Assembly: GCA_024180945.1 (NCBI GenBank)
Contig: JAKSGN010000043.1
Location: 186,001-250,000, forward strand
Direction: 5' to 3'
Origin: Macrophomina tecta
Taxonomy: Eukaryota > Ascomycota > Dothideomycetes > Botryosphaeriales > Botryosphaeriaceae
DNA: 64,000 bases
Below are positions 12,062 through 21,589 of the stretch, in pieces (positions within the stretch are counted from its first letter, which is position 1; each line of letters begins with the position of its first letter). Position numbers and translations under genes: made by a program. Under the pieces are notes generated by a model. That model was not told the DNA's origin. It did no database searches and worked only from the letters and a program-made list of their open reading frames with translations.

Positions 12062-12280
12062 TATTAGAAAATAACTAATTAGCAGCCTTGATTTAACTAA
12101 TAAAGATAAGTTTCTATAGATTAGTATATCTAGTAGAGGGAGGCCGTATGGGCTTCCCTTATACCTATTCTACCTACTAGGGTAAAACGGGTATATAACT
12201 TACTTATCTGCTAAGACAGGTGTGCAACGAGTATAAGACATAACTAAATCCAAAACACTACTAAATTAAATATTCTAATA
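12062..12280 (-). repeat. copia A copy 2, right LTR (5' LTR in sense)
   Basis: It starts TATTAGAAAATAA and ends TTCTAATA, the RIP forms of TGTTGGAAAA and TTCCAACA. 219 bp, equal to the left LTR. To its left CACCCGGGCTTATAAC is the primer-binding site in complement, with one change from the form GGGCTCATAAC seen in copy 4. Confidence 0.9.
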
Positions 12281-12441
12281 TCTTCTAAGTCTCTTCTTTT
12301 CTAATAACACTGAAAGCCTTACCTCTTTATCGTACTTAATATTCTTATTAAGACCGCTATTTAGATTATCATTCTTATTAGACCTAGCTTCCTATCTAAC
12401 CTTCTTTACTATCGTATTAATCGTCTCTCTATCGGATGCGA

Positions 12442-13219
12442 ACAGCGTGTCTAACTACCCGCCGGGCGCTTAGGCGGGCGGTAGGCGGGTACTTAGTAAT
12501 CCGCCCGCCCGCCTACTGCTTAGCTGCTCGCCCGCCCGCCCGATTAGCTAACGGGCGGCAGGCGGGCGCTTAGGCGGGAGGGCGCCCATCGCGAGAGGCG
12601 ATTTTACGATGCTTGCCGTGGTATTAAGGCTAACTAGCGTCGATTCTTCCTTACTTGCGGAGGCTAGGTGGCTAATTAGGCCTTATTATTAGTATATTGC
12701 AATACTACCCCCACTTAAACGTTTTAGAATGGTTTCGTACCATCGAAGTAAGGGTTAGGGTCTACTATATATAGGGGCTGCCACCCTCCTATTAAACACC
12801 TGCTTACTTATATAATTAATCGCTTCTATACCTTGCTTGCCTACTCTAATATTGCCGCTGCTTCTGTGCCAACACCCGTCGTATATAAATCTAGGTTAGT
12901 TCTCCGCCTGCCCTTGACGAAGCTTTGCACCTGCTAAGTACCGTAAGACTAACTTCTTGGTGTTGACTTTTCAGTCTATACAGCAATGGGCCGCTTTCTA
13001 TAGCGAAATTCGACCTTCCACGCCGCCTCCTCGCCTCTCCCTTCTCTTAAAGTGACTCCTATACCTGATCCTGACCAGATTCTACTATGGAGCTCTATCA
13101 TGGACTACCCGATTAGGTATAGCTGACTTACCCGCCCGCCCGCCCGCCCGCCGAACGCTAGTTGCTCGCCTGCCCGCCCGTAGGGCCGGGCGGGGGCGGG
13201 CGGGTGGTTGGACACGCTG
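12442..13219. mobile_element. hAT-like non-autonomous module with GC palindromes
   Basis: The two ends are inverted copies: CAGCGTGTCTAACTACCCGCC at the left, and CAGCGTGTCCAACCACCCGC read inward from 13219 on the minus strand. Both ends carry clusters of CCCGCCCGCCCG and its complement (12463-12575 and 13130-13205) that can fold on themselves. The middle is AT-rich with mild RIP. The CAG start and subterminal repeats suit a hAT element, and the hAT transposase relic lies just to the left. An 8-bp target duplication is not found (GATGCGAA versus AAAGCAGT). So this could be a MITE, or one end of the full hAT element with a rearranged partner. Confidence 0.55.
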
Positions 13220-13244
13220 AAAGCAGTCGGCAACTCTTTTTATC

Positions 13245-15287
13245 TTATAGTAGAAGCCCGCTCCCGTCACCGCGGCGGGGCGACGATGTGGCGCCATCCC
13301 CCGATCCGGCTTGGAGGGATATTAAGGCCACGGCAGGAGGGACATAAACGAACCGCAGAGTAGTCTTATACACGAGCACAGTCGCAGAGGACAGGCAATA
13401 GCTTACAGCACGAGGGGAAAGGAGCATAGTATTAAACGGGTCAGCATGTAGAGACGGGTACGCATCAGTCCTGTAGTCTCCGCGGACCGAGTTGGGGGAG
13501 CCGGAGAAGATCTTGGTTTTCCACGGCTCGGTCGCCTGCGGCAGGACCGGCGAAGGGCAGTCCCGTACAACAGCATTCCTCCCCTCTGGGCACCGATGCA
13601 TGAATTCCCATGGGTACGGGCTTGTGGCGCCAAGATATGTCTTGGATGATGGCAGAGGCACGTCCAAGGCCGTACGGGACATTACAGTCGAGAGGGCAAA
13701 GGTGCCCAGCATAGCCGGGAGTAGCGGTCGCGACAGGGGCGCTCGGTGAAATAGGCTAGGAAGAATGCGACTCAGCCGGGTCGACGAGACGTGTACATCG
13801 TAAAGGACGAAGTCTCAAGGACTCCACGAATCATATCCTCGAGCCTGTCATCGACGACGTCGCTGAGCTGCTCTGCTACAACGTCTGCCAAGTCATCTTG
13901 GACCACGCTTGATATTTTCTCTCTGATGTACATGTCAAGATCGTCTCTTTGGTTTTCGAGGGCAGTTTGAGCTTCGGAGTACTGGTCCTCTACCTCCTGT
14001 TCCACCTTCTCGGCGATCCAGTCGCGCGTGCAGCAGTCCAGACGCTGTTCCACGTATGATCGGAAGGTCTCTAACACGCGGGGCAGCACGGCATCGATCA
14101 GGCCCTCGCGGAGCCGATCCATCTCGGCAGGTCTGTTAGCCAATTCTGCCTCGACGGCAGCGAGCCGTTTCTCAGTGGAGTTAGCCCCATCGGCAGTTCT
14201 GGCAGTCACTGATCTGTCTTCCGCTGCCTGCTCCTCGAGCGCAGAGAGTCTCCTCTCGATGGCCTCGAAGCGGTCAAGAACGGAGCCGTCCTCGGTCGGA
14301 CTGCCTGGCGCACCGGGATGGTTCAGAATCTCGTGCCTGAGCCGGTCGACAACGGCGCGGAGCTGTTCGATTTCAGAGGAAAAAGAGGCAGGGTTGACAA
14401 CAGCGGGCTTCTTTGGTGACGAAGCTGCTGAGTTCTCACGGGATGCGCGTCCTACCCTGATTAGTGGTGACTGAAAAGGCTTGGTCTTCGGAGAATTACT
14501 AACTCTTCCCACAGCTGGAGGCACGGGGCGAGGCACGCGACAGTCTTGGGGGTTCACGTTGGATCTCATTATATGCCGGAGGTTCTACGTCAACAGGCAC
14601 CGCAAGATTGTCGGCCTCCCCAGGGGCCTGAGTCCCGGCCTCAGGATCGCGCGACGGGGAGAATTTGAATGTGGACAGTAGGCCGCCCACGTCCTTACCA
14701 CCGCTGCCTTGATAGAGACATTCCAGGGCGTAATCTGTGGTACTGGGCAACAAACCTGCATCTGAAAGCTGAGTGCAGAAGGAGGAGGAGAGCAGGTCCG
14801 TCCGAAGGCGATCCCTGTCAACGAAGACGACGAGATTACGTGCGCTCGCCATTGACTTGAGACACGCCAGCAGGTTGCCGTCAGCTCTATGTCTGGGACG
14901 TAGACGAGTCGCGCTCGCCGGCCCAACGACAGTCGGCGGGGACTGGAGGTGGAATTCTAGCATGGCGATCCGTTGCGCAGGGCCCATGGCGATAGGTGAC
15001 TGCCACACAAACTCGGGGATTGTCGAGGGCTCCAAGCTCGTGGTGAGGTGACGGACATGGCGCGGATCGACAAACGCAAACAGGTTGGCACGAGACGAAG
15101 AGAGGGTGAAAGGGATGCGGAAGCGGATCACGGCTGTTCCCTGGGAGACATCGAGACTTAGTAAGAGGGTCGCCGGGGTGGCCGGACAGAGGGAAACATC
15201 CGACCGAATGTCCTCGTCGTACCAACTCAGGACTGCCTGGGCCTCGTTCGCAACATGGCGTTGGGGCACGGTCGAACCAGAGTCCAT
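13245..15287 (-). CDS. coiled-coil protein of unknown function, three-exon model
   Basis: Three minus-strand open segments join in frame if two very short introns are removed: 14515-14557 (GTGAAC...CCAG, 43 nt) and 13756-13796 (GTACAC...CTAG, 41 nt). The exons 15287-14558, 14514-13797 and 13755-13245 add up to 1959 bases, 652 codons plus stop. The first exon has a beta-rich segment around FAFVDPRHVRHL. The second is helical and heptad-like (residues about 290-480), acidic and rich in E, L and D. The third begins with a hydrophobic patch LLPAMLGTFALSTV that may be a membrane segment. I do not recognise the family. It sits in GC-balanced DNA with no RIP stops. The introns are shorter than usual for these fungi, so the joins are uncertain; the first two segments also overlap in different frames. 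Confidence 0.5.
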
Positions 15288-16105
15288 GGATACCTATTAG
15301 GACGAGCTGAGAAAGAGGGTCAGCCTGCACACTGAATGGAAAGAGCAGCACAAAATCGTTGACCCCTCACGCTGGATCAAGCGCGAGGTCAATCCCACCC
15401 GCCCAGGCTTTTAGATGTTGAAGTCTGGAGCAGCCTTGGCTCGATGTGCGCAAGCATGTGGCAGGCCGCGGGGATAGAAGATCTGGCAGTGACCAACGCG
15501 AGCGAACGGTCCCAACAGTCGCGAGAAGCGACTGCTCTCTGTCTCTCAATGCGGTTGCTCTTGATGCGGTGCATATTCCAGCAAGACCAACAAGACAAAT
15601 CGCACTGGATAGAAGATACGGCAACTCGTCCCTCTGCTGATGGTACCCCATACAGACCCCCAGCGTTACCCAGGTGCACGAAGCATGGCCTGCTCTTGGT
15701 CTCTCCCGCGACCCCACCAGCACGCTTGGACAAGCCGCGACCTACCCCTCCACCCGACCGGGCTTTGCGAGCAGCCCTGGCTCTTTGTCATAATTGTGGA
15801 TGTGTACCGGGTAGCTCGAGGCGCATACGGTTGCGGTGCAGGACGGGACGCGTGGATGGCGGTCTCGCGAAGCTCGCGCGCAATTGTTTTGTGCGTCGCG
15901 GTCGCGGTCGCGGTCGCGGTCGTGGTCAGAGGACGCAGTCCCTCGAAACGCGTAAAGGGAAGACGCGCCGAGCTGGAGACTTCAAGGTGGCAACTGCGAA
16001 AGATGAGGGCTGCAGTTGGTAGTGAAGATGGACGTGGACGTGGAGATGGATATGTAGATCCGGTTGGAGACGCGACGGGCGAGTGTTGAGGTAAGGTGAA
16101 GTGAG
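15288..16105. other. intergenic, upstream of the coiled-coil gene
   Basis: GC-balanced DNA between the minus-strand gene and the next plus-strand fragment. Overlapping open frames exist on both strands, but none has a recognisable domain and they contradict each other, so I call no gene. It contains the hexamer repeat at 15894-15927. Confidence 0.5.
15894..15927 (+). repeat. short GGTCGC hexamer repeat
   Basis: About five units of GGTCGC, the last with a C-to-T change (GGTCGT). It makes long incidental open frames on both strands coding for simple R-G or A-T repeats. Confidence 0.85.
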
Positions 16106-16598
16106 ATGAGGAGGCCGGGGCCAAGAGGCGAGAGCCAATCGAGCGTAGTCAACGCACGGACCACGCGCACTACTCCGCACTCGGCGTTGCTGATCCTCGC
16201 TCTTTGGTTTCCCCCTCCCTGCATCACACCCATCGTCAACACCCGAGCGCTTGCGGAAGGGATCGCCGCCATCAAGTATCGTCTGCCTTCCTGCCCGTCG
16301 GATGATTTAAGCGCACGGGTAGACGAGCTCAGTCGCAGGCTAGATTGGCTTCGAAGCAGCATCCAACGCGAATACAGGGCTATCGTCGAGAATAGCGCCG
16401 ACGTTGTCAAAGGAACTGATTGGGAAGACGCAGACGCGAGCATTGGCGACTGACGGCTACGGGTAAGAAACGAGGTCGCGACGGCCCTTCGAGAAGAAGT
16501 TGAACTGCAGCTGCGAGCGGCTACATGCACGCCAAAGGGCGCAGATGCGAGAAGCGCTGTGGGACATTCAGCTCGACGGCACGGATAGCGATGTGTCG
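16106..16598 (+). pseudogene. gene fragment cut by a pogo insertion
   Basis: An open frame of 115 codons starts at 16106 and stops at 16451-16453. Its second half is helical and charged (around DELSRRLDWLRSSIQREY). After the stop another frame continues in the same style (REEVELQLRAAT) up to the TA at 16599-16600, where pogo-1 copy 1 begins. The shift could be an intron (a GGTAAGA follows the stop at about 16462) or a mutation. The style resembles the helical part of the minus-strand neighbour, but I cannot show homology. The 3' end is missing, and no continuation is seen beyond 20024. Confidence 0.35.
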
Positions 16599-16681
16599 TA
16601 ACGTGGTTGATAACCGAGCTGCGCATACAACCGAGCTGCGCACCCCACCACCAAAATCCATCCTACCTATCTTCAGACGCG

Positions 16682-18822
16682 ATGCATCCACAACACCACA
16701 CCCTAACATCTTCTAACGAAGCGAGAATTAAGCTAGCTATACAATCTCGTAAACGAAACGCGTCTTTAAGCGAGCGACGCGCTGCGGCCCTCTACGCCGT
16801 TCCCCCAAGTACGCTCCGCAGCCGACGTGGTGGAGCGACCCCCCGACGCGATTACGAGGCCAACGGACGAAAGCTTAGTAAGAAAGAGAAGCTAGTAATA
16901 GTTAAGCGTATATTAGACTAGGATTTAAGAGGGTTTCCGCCTACGAAGCTTATTATACGAGTAATAGCCGATAGGTTGCTAGTAGAGCGGGGTAGTAAGC
17001 TAATAGGCAAGTGCTAGGTAAATAACCTTATTAAGTGATCGCCTGCGCTTAAGGTTTAGATAATACGTTTCTATAATTGTTAGCAAGCCTTAAACGAAGA
17101 TCTAGAGATAATTAGTAAATAGTTTAAGCTAGTATATAATATAAAGGTAAAGTATAGTATTCTAGATAAAGATAGCTATAACTTTAATAAGACTAGCTTT
17201 ATAATAGATATAATCTTAACGTAGTATATAGTTATAGGCTTAGAAAAGTGCGGCGGTAAAGAAAAACTAGTATAGCTAGGTAATTACGAATAGACTACCG
17301 TAATTAAGTATATCTATACTAATAACTCTATAATTCCCCCCTTTATTATCTTTGTTAAATATTAATAAGTAAGCTTGTATAAGTATAGCTTATTAATATA
17401 TTACCTTAGGTATTAGAATACTATCTAAGGTATATAACGAATATACCTCGGAGTTATAGCAAGTAGCAAACTACGGTGGTAAACTATAGTAGTAAACTAA
17501 GGTAGTAAAATTCACCACTCCACTTTACTAACTAATAACTAAACGGGTATAGTCCCTACTAAAATTTCTTTTATATAATATAAAAGTTCAATTATTTCCA
17601 GTTATTACGATATAAAAATTATGTAAAATAGATAAGGATTAGAGCTAGAATCTTATTTCTTATAAATTACCCTCGTTGGATTTCTAATATAGTATATCTA
17701 GAAGGATCTACTTATATAAGAAATAAGTATATATAAAAAGCTCTAGATAGCACCGTAGTTTTATTCTTTAAGACGCGTAATACTTATAAATAGAATATAA
17801 GCTAATAAAAGCTTTATTTTATCTTTTACCTTCTCTCTTATTCTTCTTTATTAAATTTTCTATCTACTTCTCTCTTAGAGAATTATCTCCTTCCGACTAC
17901 TTACTAGGCTTTATTATTTATAATATAGCTTAGTAATTCTCTATCTAAGCCTTAATACTTTATAATCTTTATAGGTAAGAAGTATATCTCTATCTAGTAC
18001 TAGAACGGTCTTATATCTAAAGACTAGCCTAATAGAGTTACCGAGAATAGCTAGATAACTAATAAGCTTAGAGTAGTATAGTTAAAGTATTTTAATATAC
18101 ATATAAAGTCGCGTACTATAGGTATACACCAGCTACTTATAATCGACGGTTATAAGAGTTATAACTTATAAAATTTCTAGAATCTCTATATAAAGAATAG
18201 AATTATTATTCTTTATATATTCTTATATGCGTTACACCTATTATAGCTACTTAATATAGATTACTATTTACCGTTAAAGCATACGTACGGTAATAAGATC
18301 TTAGCCTTAGTATATAGATATGTTATCTATATCTCTAAGACTAAGTTCTTCTTAGCCTTTAAAATAGTTTATACCTAGGTTTTTAAAAAGAAAAATATTC
18401 TTATAAGCTTTAGAGGTACTAGGCTAGTCCTACTAAATCTAAATATAGTACTATCTAAGTTTAATATAAAGCTTCGTATATTAATACTACCTACCCTAGA
18501 GACTATCCCTTAGGAGTCTAAAATACTACGTACTCTTTATAAAGTAGACTTCTAATTAGCCTTTATTCTTAATAAGATTCTGTCTTCTATAGGTTCTTTA
18601 CTAAGTTTCTTAAAAGAAGCTGTGGTTTAGCTAATAAAAGATACTATAGTAATAGTATATAAACTAATATTATTATACACTAAAGTAACTAACTTACGAG
18701 AGGCTAATAAGACTTTAACTAAGCGAAAATTAGATAAGAGAAAGTATATCTAGACTAGAGAGTTCTTAATAATAAAGAAAGTAGCTAAATTAATAGCTTC
18801 TAGTAATATAGATAGGTAAAAT
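16682..18822 (+). pseudogene. pogo-type transposase relic (HTH plus DDE_1)
   Basis: The first part from the ATG at 16682 is clean and encodes a psq/CENP-B type helix-turn-helix region (LSERRAAALYAVPPSTLRSR), typical of the N-terminus of Fot1/pogo transposases. A stop lies at 16919-16921, after which the frame continues with many TAG/TAA in place of W and Q. Past the inserted LTR the DDE_1 catalytic domain is recognisable (a block like IIDGYKSYN near 18140, and LKHTYGNKI near 18275). Fot1 enzymes cut and paste the element at TA sites. Not functional. Codon and base use change abruptly near 16870, the RIP border. Confidence 0.82.
17353..17964. repeat. solo LTR (family C) inside pogo-1, TSD ATCTT
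   Basis: Alignment with pogo-1 copy 2 shows 612 extra bases here. They start TGTTAAATATTAATAAG and end ACTTTATA (CA turned to TA by RIP) and are flanked by ATCTT (17348-17352 and 17965-17969). So this is a solo LTR with a 5-bp target duplication. It contains a tandem series of GGTGGTAAACTA-like units near 17475-17510. Two more copies in reverse orientation follow at 18823-20024. Confidence 0.85.
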
Positions 18823-19500
18823 TATAAAGCGCTAAGGCTTAGATAGAGAATTACTAAGCTATATTATAAATAATAAAGCCTAGTAAGTATAAAGCACTAA
18901 GACTTAGGTAGAGGATTACTAAGCTATATTATAAATAATAAAGCCTAGTAAGTAGTCAGAAGGAGATAATTCTCTAAAAGAGAAGTAGGTAGAAGATTTA
19001 ATAAAGAAGAATAAGAGGAGAGGTAAAAGATAGAATAAAGCTTTTATTAGCTTATATCCTATTTATAAGTATTACACGTCTTAGAGAACAAAACTACGGT
19101 ACTATCTAAAGCTTTTTATATATACTTATTTCTTATATTAAGTAGATCCTTCTAGATATACCGTATTAGAAATCCAACGAGGGTAATTTATAAGAAATAA
19201 GATTCTAGCTCTAATCCTTATCTATTTTACATAATTTTTATATCGTAATAACTGGAAATGATTGAACTTTTATATTATATAAAAGGATTTTTAGTAGGGG
19301 CTATACCTGTTTAGTTATTAGTCAGTAAAGTGGGGTGGCGAATTTTACCACCTTAGTTTACCACCGTAGTTTGCCACCGCAGTTTATCACTTGCTATAAC
19401 TCTAAGATATATTCATTATATACCTTAGGTAGTATACTAATACCTAAGATAATATATTAATAAGCTATGCTTATATAAGCTTACTTATTAATATTTAACA
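18823..19500. repeat. LTR family C, reversed copy with 65-bp internal duplication
   Basis: Reverse complement of the 17353-17964 LTR, starting TATAAAGCGCTAAGG and ending ATATTTAACA. The first about 65 bases occur twice in tandem (18823 and 18888), diverged by several transitions. The flanks AAAAT and AATTC do not match as a target duplication, so it reached its place by recombination or the flanks have changed. It sits inside the 3' part of pogo-1 copy 1. Confidence 0.8.
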
Positions 19501-20024
19501 AATTCTCTAAGAGAAAAATAGATAGAAGATTTAATAAAGAAAGATAAGAAAAGAAGTAAGAATATAGAATAAAACTTTTATATTAGATTTCTTAGTATTG
19601 CGCGTCTCAAAGAGTAAAACTACAGTGCTATCTAGAGTCCTTTATATATAGGTATCCCTTATATAATTAGATTTTTCTAGATATACTGTATTAGAAATCC
19701 AATGAGGGTGATTTATAAGAAATAAGATTCTAGCCCCAATCCTTATCCGTTTTACATAATTTTTATATTATAATAACAGGAAATGATTAAACTTTTATAA
19801 TATATAAAAGGATTTTTAGTAGGGGCTATACCCATTTAGTTATTAGTTAGTAAAGTGGGGTAGTGAATTTTGCCACCTTAGTTTGCCACCGTGGTTTGCC
19901 ACCGTAGTTTGCCACTGCTATAACTCCGAGGTATATTCGTTATATACCTTAGGTAGTATACTAATACCTAAGGTAATATATTAATAAGCTACGCTTATAT
20001 AAGCTTACTTATTAATATTTAACA
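19501..20024. repeat. LTR family C, reversed truncated copy
   Basis: A third copy in the same orientation as the second. It starts within the LTR (AATTCTCTAAGAG) directly at the end of the preceding copy and ends ATATTTAACA at 20024. The pattern looks like an unequal recombination product of two LTRs. It keeps clear tandem GTTTGCCACCGT(A/G) units (about 19875-19915). It is less mutated than the first copy. Confidence 0.8.
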
Positions 20025-20220
20025 CTCTGGAGGGTATATCGACACCATATGTTCCTCGTCTCCTTTTCGAATCTTCACAGTCGCGCGCCCGTACATGCGT
20101 CAATCACTTCTAGATTGGCAGAAACGACCTGACTAATTCAATACGCTATACGTCAAATACGCTAACCTCTTTGGGAAAGTGATTGGGGCTGTCATTGGTC
20201 CCGAAAACACCGACTTGCCA
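20025..20220. other. short unique stretch, no gene seen
   Basis: GC-balanced DNA right of the LTR cluster. It marks an abrupt change from RIP-mutated to normal sequence. The missing 3' end of pogo-1 copy 1 is not found here. Confidence 0.4.
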
Positions 20221-20646
20221 CTATCGGGCCTCCCCAGAGCTCACCTGCTCGGGGCTCTTCAGGCATGCTACTGAATCTTCTAGCACTGTCGTGGCCGCGG
20301 GGATCCCTGACTGCACTGGTTCGTCTCCGGTAGTGGAATCACTCACAGCACCGACTGAGCTTCCAGGCTCTGCAGCAGATGCGCTAGCTTGACGAATCTC
20401 ACGAACTTCGGCTATCTGGAAGGTCTGACTGCTGTTGGCGTGGATACGCCTCGTGTAGTCATGTTGACACTCCTGAAGTGGCTGCTGTCCTTGACGGTAA
20501 GGAAAGTCGGTCGACGTCGATTCTACTGTGCTTGGCGCAGGGCCAGCTGGCCCTGCGGTGTCCCTGGGTGTTCTGAGCAGCTCGGCGGTATTCGTCGTGC
20601 CCCAGAGGGCGTTAGCAGGAAGACAACTACGGCAAAGAGCAGAGGC
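20221..20646 (-). CDS. open frame of unknown function, no start seen
   Basis: A 142-codon frame on the minus strand between a TAG at 20647-20649 and a stop at 20221-20223. It has no ATG near its beginning, so if real it is an exon or a gene fragment. The start is cysteine-containing (CRSCLPANALWGTT), the rest is polar and rich in S, T, Q and E. Codon choice is even and without RIP stops. No family is recognised. It may be the 3' part of a disrupted gene; chance openness in GC-rich DNA is also possible. Confidence 0.3.
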   Translation of the reverse strand, partial: ASALCRSCLPANALWGTTNTAELLRTPRDTAGPAGPAPSTVESTSTDFPYRQGQQPLQECQHDYTRRIHANSSQTFQIAEVREIRQASASAAEPGSSVGAVSDSTTGDEPVQSGIPAATTVLEDSVACLKSPEQVSSGEAR

Positions 20647-20982
20647 CTATCGAGGTTGATGAGAACGTCTCTAAATGAACGGGGCACTAATCTATGCAAG
20701 CAATTTTCAGCGGGTCGCGAGCATCGTAATCATGGGTACTCAAGTGGGCCAGTGGATAGCACTGAAGAACGCAAGGATCATGTGTGTGTCTCGAATTCTC
20801 GCACTACTCGTTCCGGCGAGGGTTGGAGACGAGCTGGCCAGCCATCAGCGTCCGCAGCGGGGGACGACTCGTAAGCTGCGCTCGGTGAACGAGACAGCAT
20901 CCGGTGAAAGTGGGCCGCGACGGTCACCGAGGCGTGGGGATCCACTCGGGGGGTGTGGCAGCGCACGCGACGATGGTGATAA

Positions 20983-21534
20983 GGGAAACGATGGCTGGCG
21001 AGCAAGCAGGCAGACTGCCACCAGGACAGACAGACACACGGACCCCAGCCCGAGATTGTGATGACGATGAACTGCAGCTGCATTCTGGACATGCTGCGCC
21101 TTCTGCTGCGGGTGGAACAGGCGCGAGAGCAGGCGGCGGCGCCGCTGGACGCGCAGCTGGAGCTTGCGGAGCGCTGTGAAAGCCAGTGCCTGGCGATCCT
21201 GGAGTGCCCGCAGTGCCGCTGCCAGCGATTCGCGCTGCTCTGCGCGACGGCCACCAGCACGCGCACCGTGCAGCTGCTGGCGCTCGCGAGCGACAAGGGC
21301 AGCGCCGCACCGCCCGTGGCCCTCTCCATCGGCGGCAACACCTTGGACTGGACGGACGCCGAGCCGCTGCTGCAGAAGCTGCTGGCCTTCCAGCTGGACA
21401 GCTTCTCCAGCTTGCAGCGCTCGCTCGAGTCAGGCGTGGCCGGCCTGGGCGACGCCGACAGAGAGGCCTGCTGGCACACGCTGCGCGCCAACCTGGACCA
21501 GCTGAGCCGGCTGGAGGCGCGGCTGCGCATATAA
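20983..21534 (+). pseudogene. C-terminal part of an AflR-like regulator, N-terminus missing
   Basis: Open from 20983 to the stop at 21532-21534, with the first ATG at 21061. The protein reads as the C-terminal activation or regulatory part found in AflR-type fungal regulators: a C-x-C block (MNCSCILDMLRLLLRVEQ), a DAQLELAERC helix, then CLAILECPQCRCQRFALLC. The downstream complete regulator shows the same order. No zinc cluster is found upstream, so the DNA-binding half is lost or lies in an exon I cannot see. It is GC-rich without RIP stops and ends 55 bases before the next gene on the same strand. It could also be a small gene starting at 21061. Confidence 0.55.
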
Positions 21535-21589
21535 GCCCGCCAGCACTCCCCAGCGGCGGCCGACAGCGACCACAACCGCCCGGCGCGCG

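Larger units (their letters stand above)
6418..12280 (-). mobile_element. Ty1/copia retrotransposon, family A copy 2, heavily RIP mutated
   Basis: A complete insertion of 5863 bp with 219-bp LTRs and a 5-bp target duplication TCTTC (6413-6417 and 12281-12285). The minus-strand gag-pol order follows copies 3 and 4: primer-binding site at about 12045-12061, gag about 11700-10900, integrase about 10150-9750, reverse transcriptase about 8800-8250, RNase H about 7900-7400, purine tract next to 6637. Frames are ruined by stops throughout. Its LTR interior (AATAACTAATTAGCAGCC) differs from the other copies, so this is a diverged subfamily. The 3' untranslated part carries extra material: a tRNA-like stretch and a possible SINE. 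Confidence 0.9.
5200..12441 (-). pseudogene. hAT-superfamily transposase relic, split by two insertions
   Basis: Three pieces on the minus strand (12441-12286, 6417-5986 and 5413 to about 5200) read as one decayed transposase once the copia element (6418-12280 plus target duplication) and the solo LTR (5414-5985) are set aside. The middle piece holds an N-T-stop-stop-N-S segment that fits the R-W containing motif of fungal hAT enzymes with R and W turned into stops, then a well-preserved run FLKPFKKVTKET and a run ending LVKHLEK. These resemble the catalytic-region and insertion-domain blocks of hAT proteins as I know them. The N-terminal zinc finger and the C-terminal dimerisation region are not recognisable. 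Not functional. The family assignment is by eye. Confidence 0.6.
16601..18822 (+). mobile_element. pogo/Fot1-type DNA transposon (pogo-1 copy 1), 3' end lost, with nested LTR
   Basis: It begins after a TA (16599-16600) with ACGTGGTTGATAACCGAGCT and a second GAGCTGCGCACCCC. It matches pogo-1 copy 2 (44769-46624) over its length in reverse. The solo LTR at 17353-17964 splits it. It stops at 18822, where another LTR begins, so its right terminal inverted repeat is gone. The first 270 bases or so are unmutated, the rest is full of RIP stops. The left TA lies at the end of a gene fragment. Confidence 0.85.

Noticed and set aside
12442..13219. CRISPR-like or satellite array from the CCCGCC clusters
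   Set aside because: The clusters have no regular spacer pattern; they sit at the ends of an inverted-repeat module.
15444..16180. Several long frames on both strands (up to 192 codons)
   Set aside because: They overlap one another, pass through a hexamer repeat and have no recognisable domain; GC-rich DNA leaves such frames open by chance.
17353..19500. A transposon with about 600-bp terminal inverted repeats
   Set aside because: Comparison with pogo-1 copy 2 shows that the left arm is an independent solo LTR with ATCTT duplication, and the sequence between the arms is pogo transposase.
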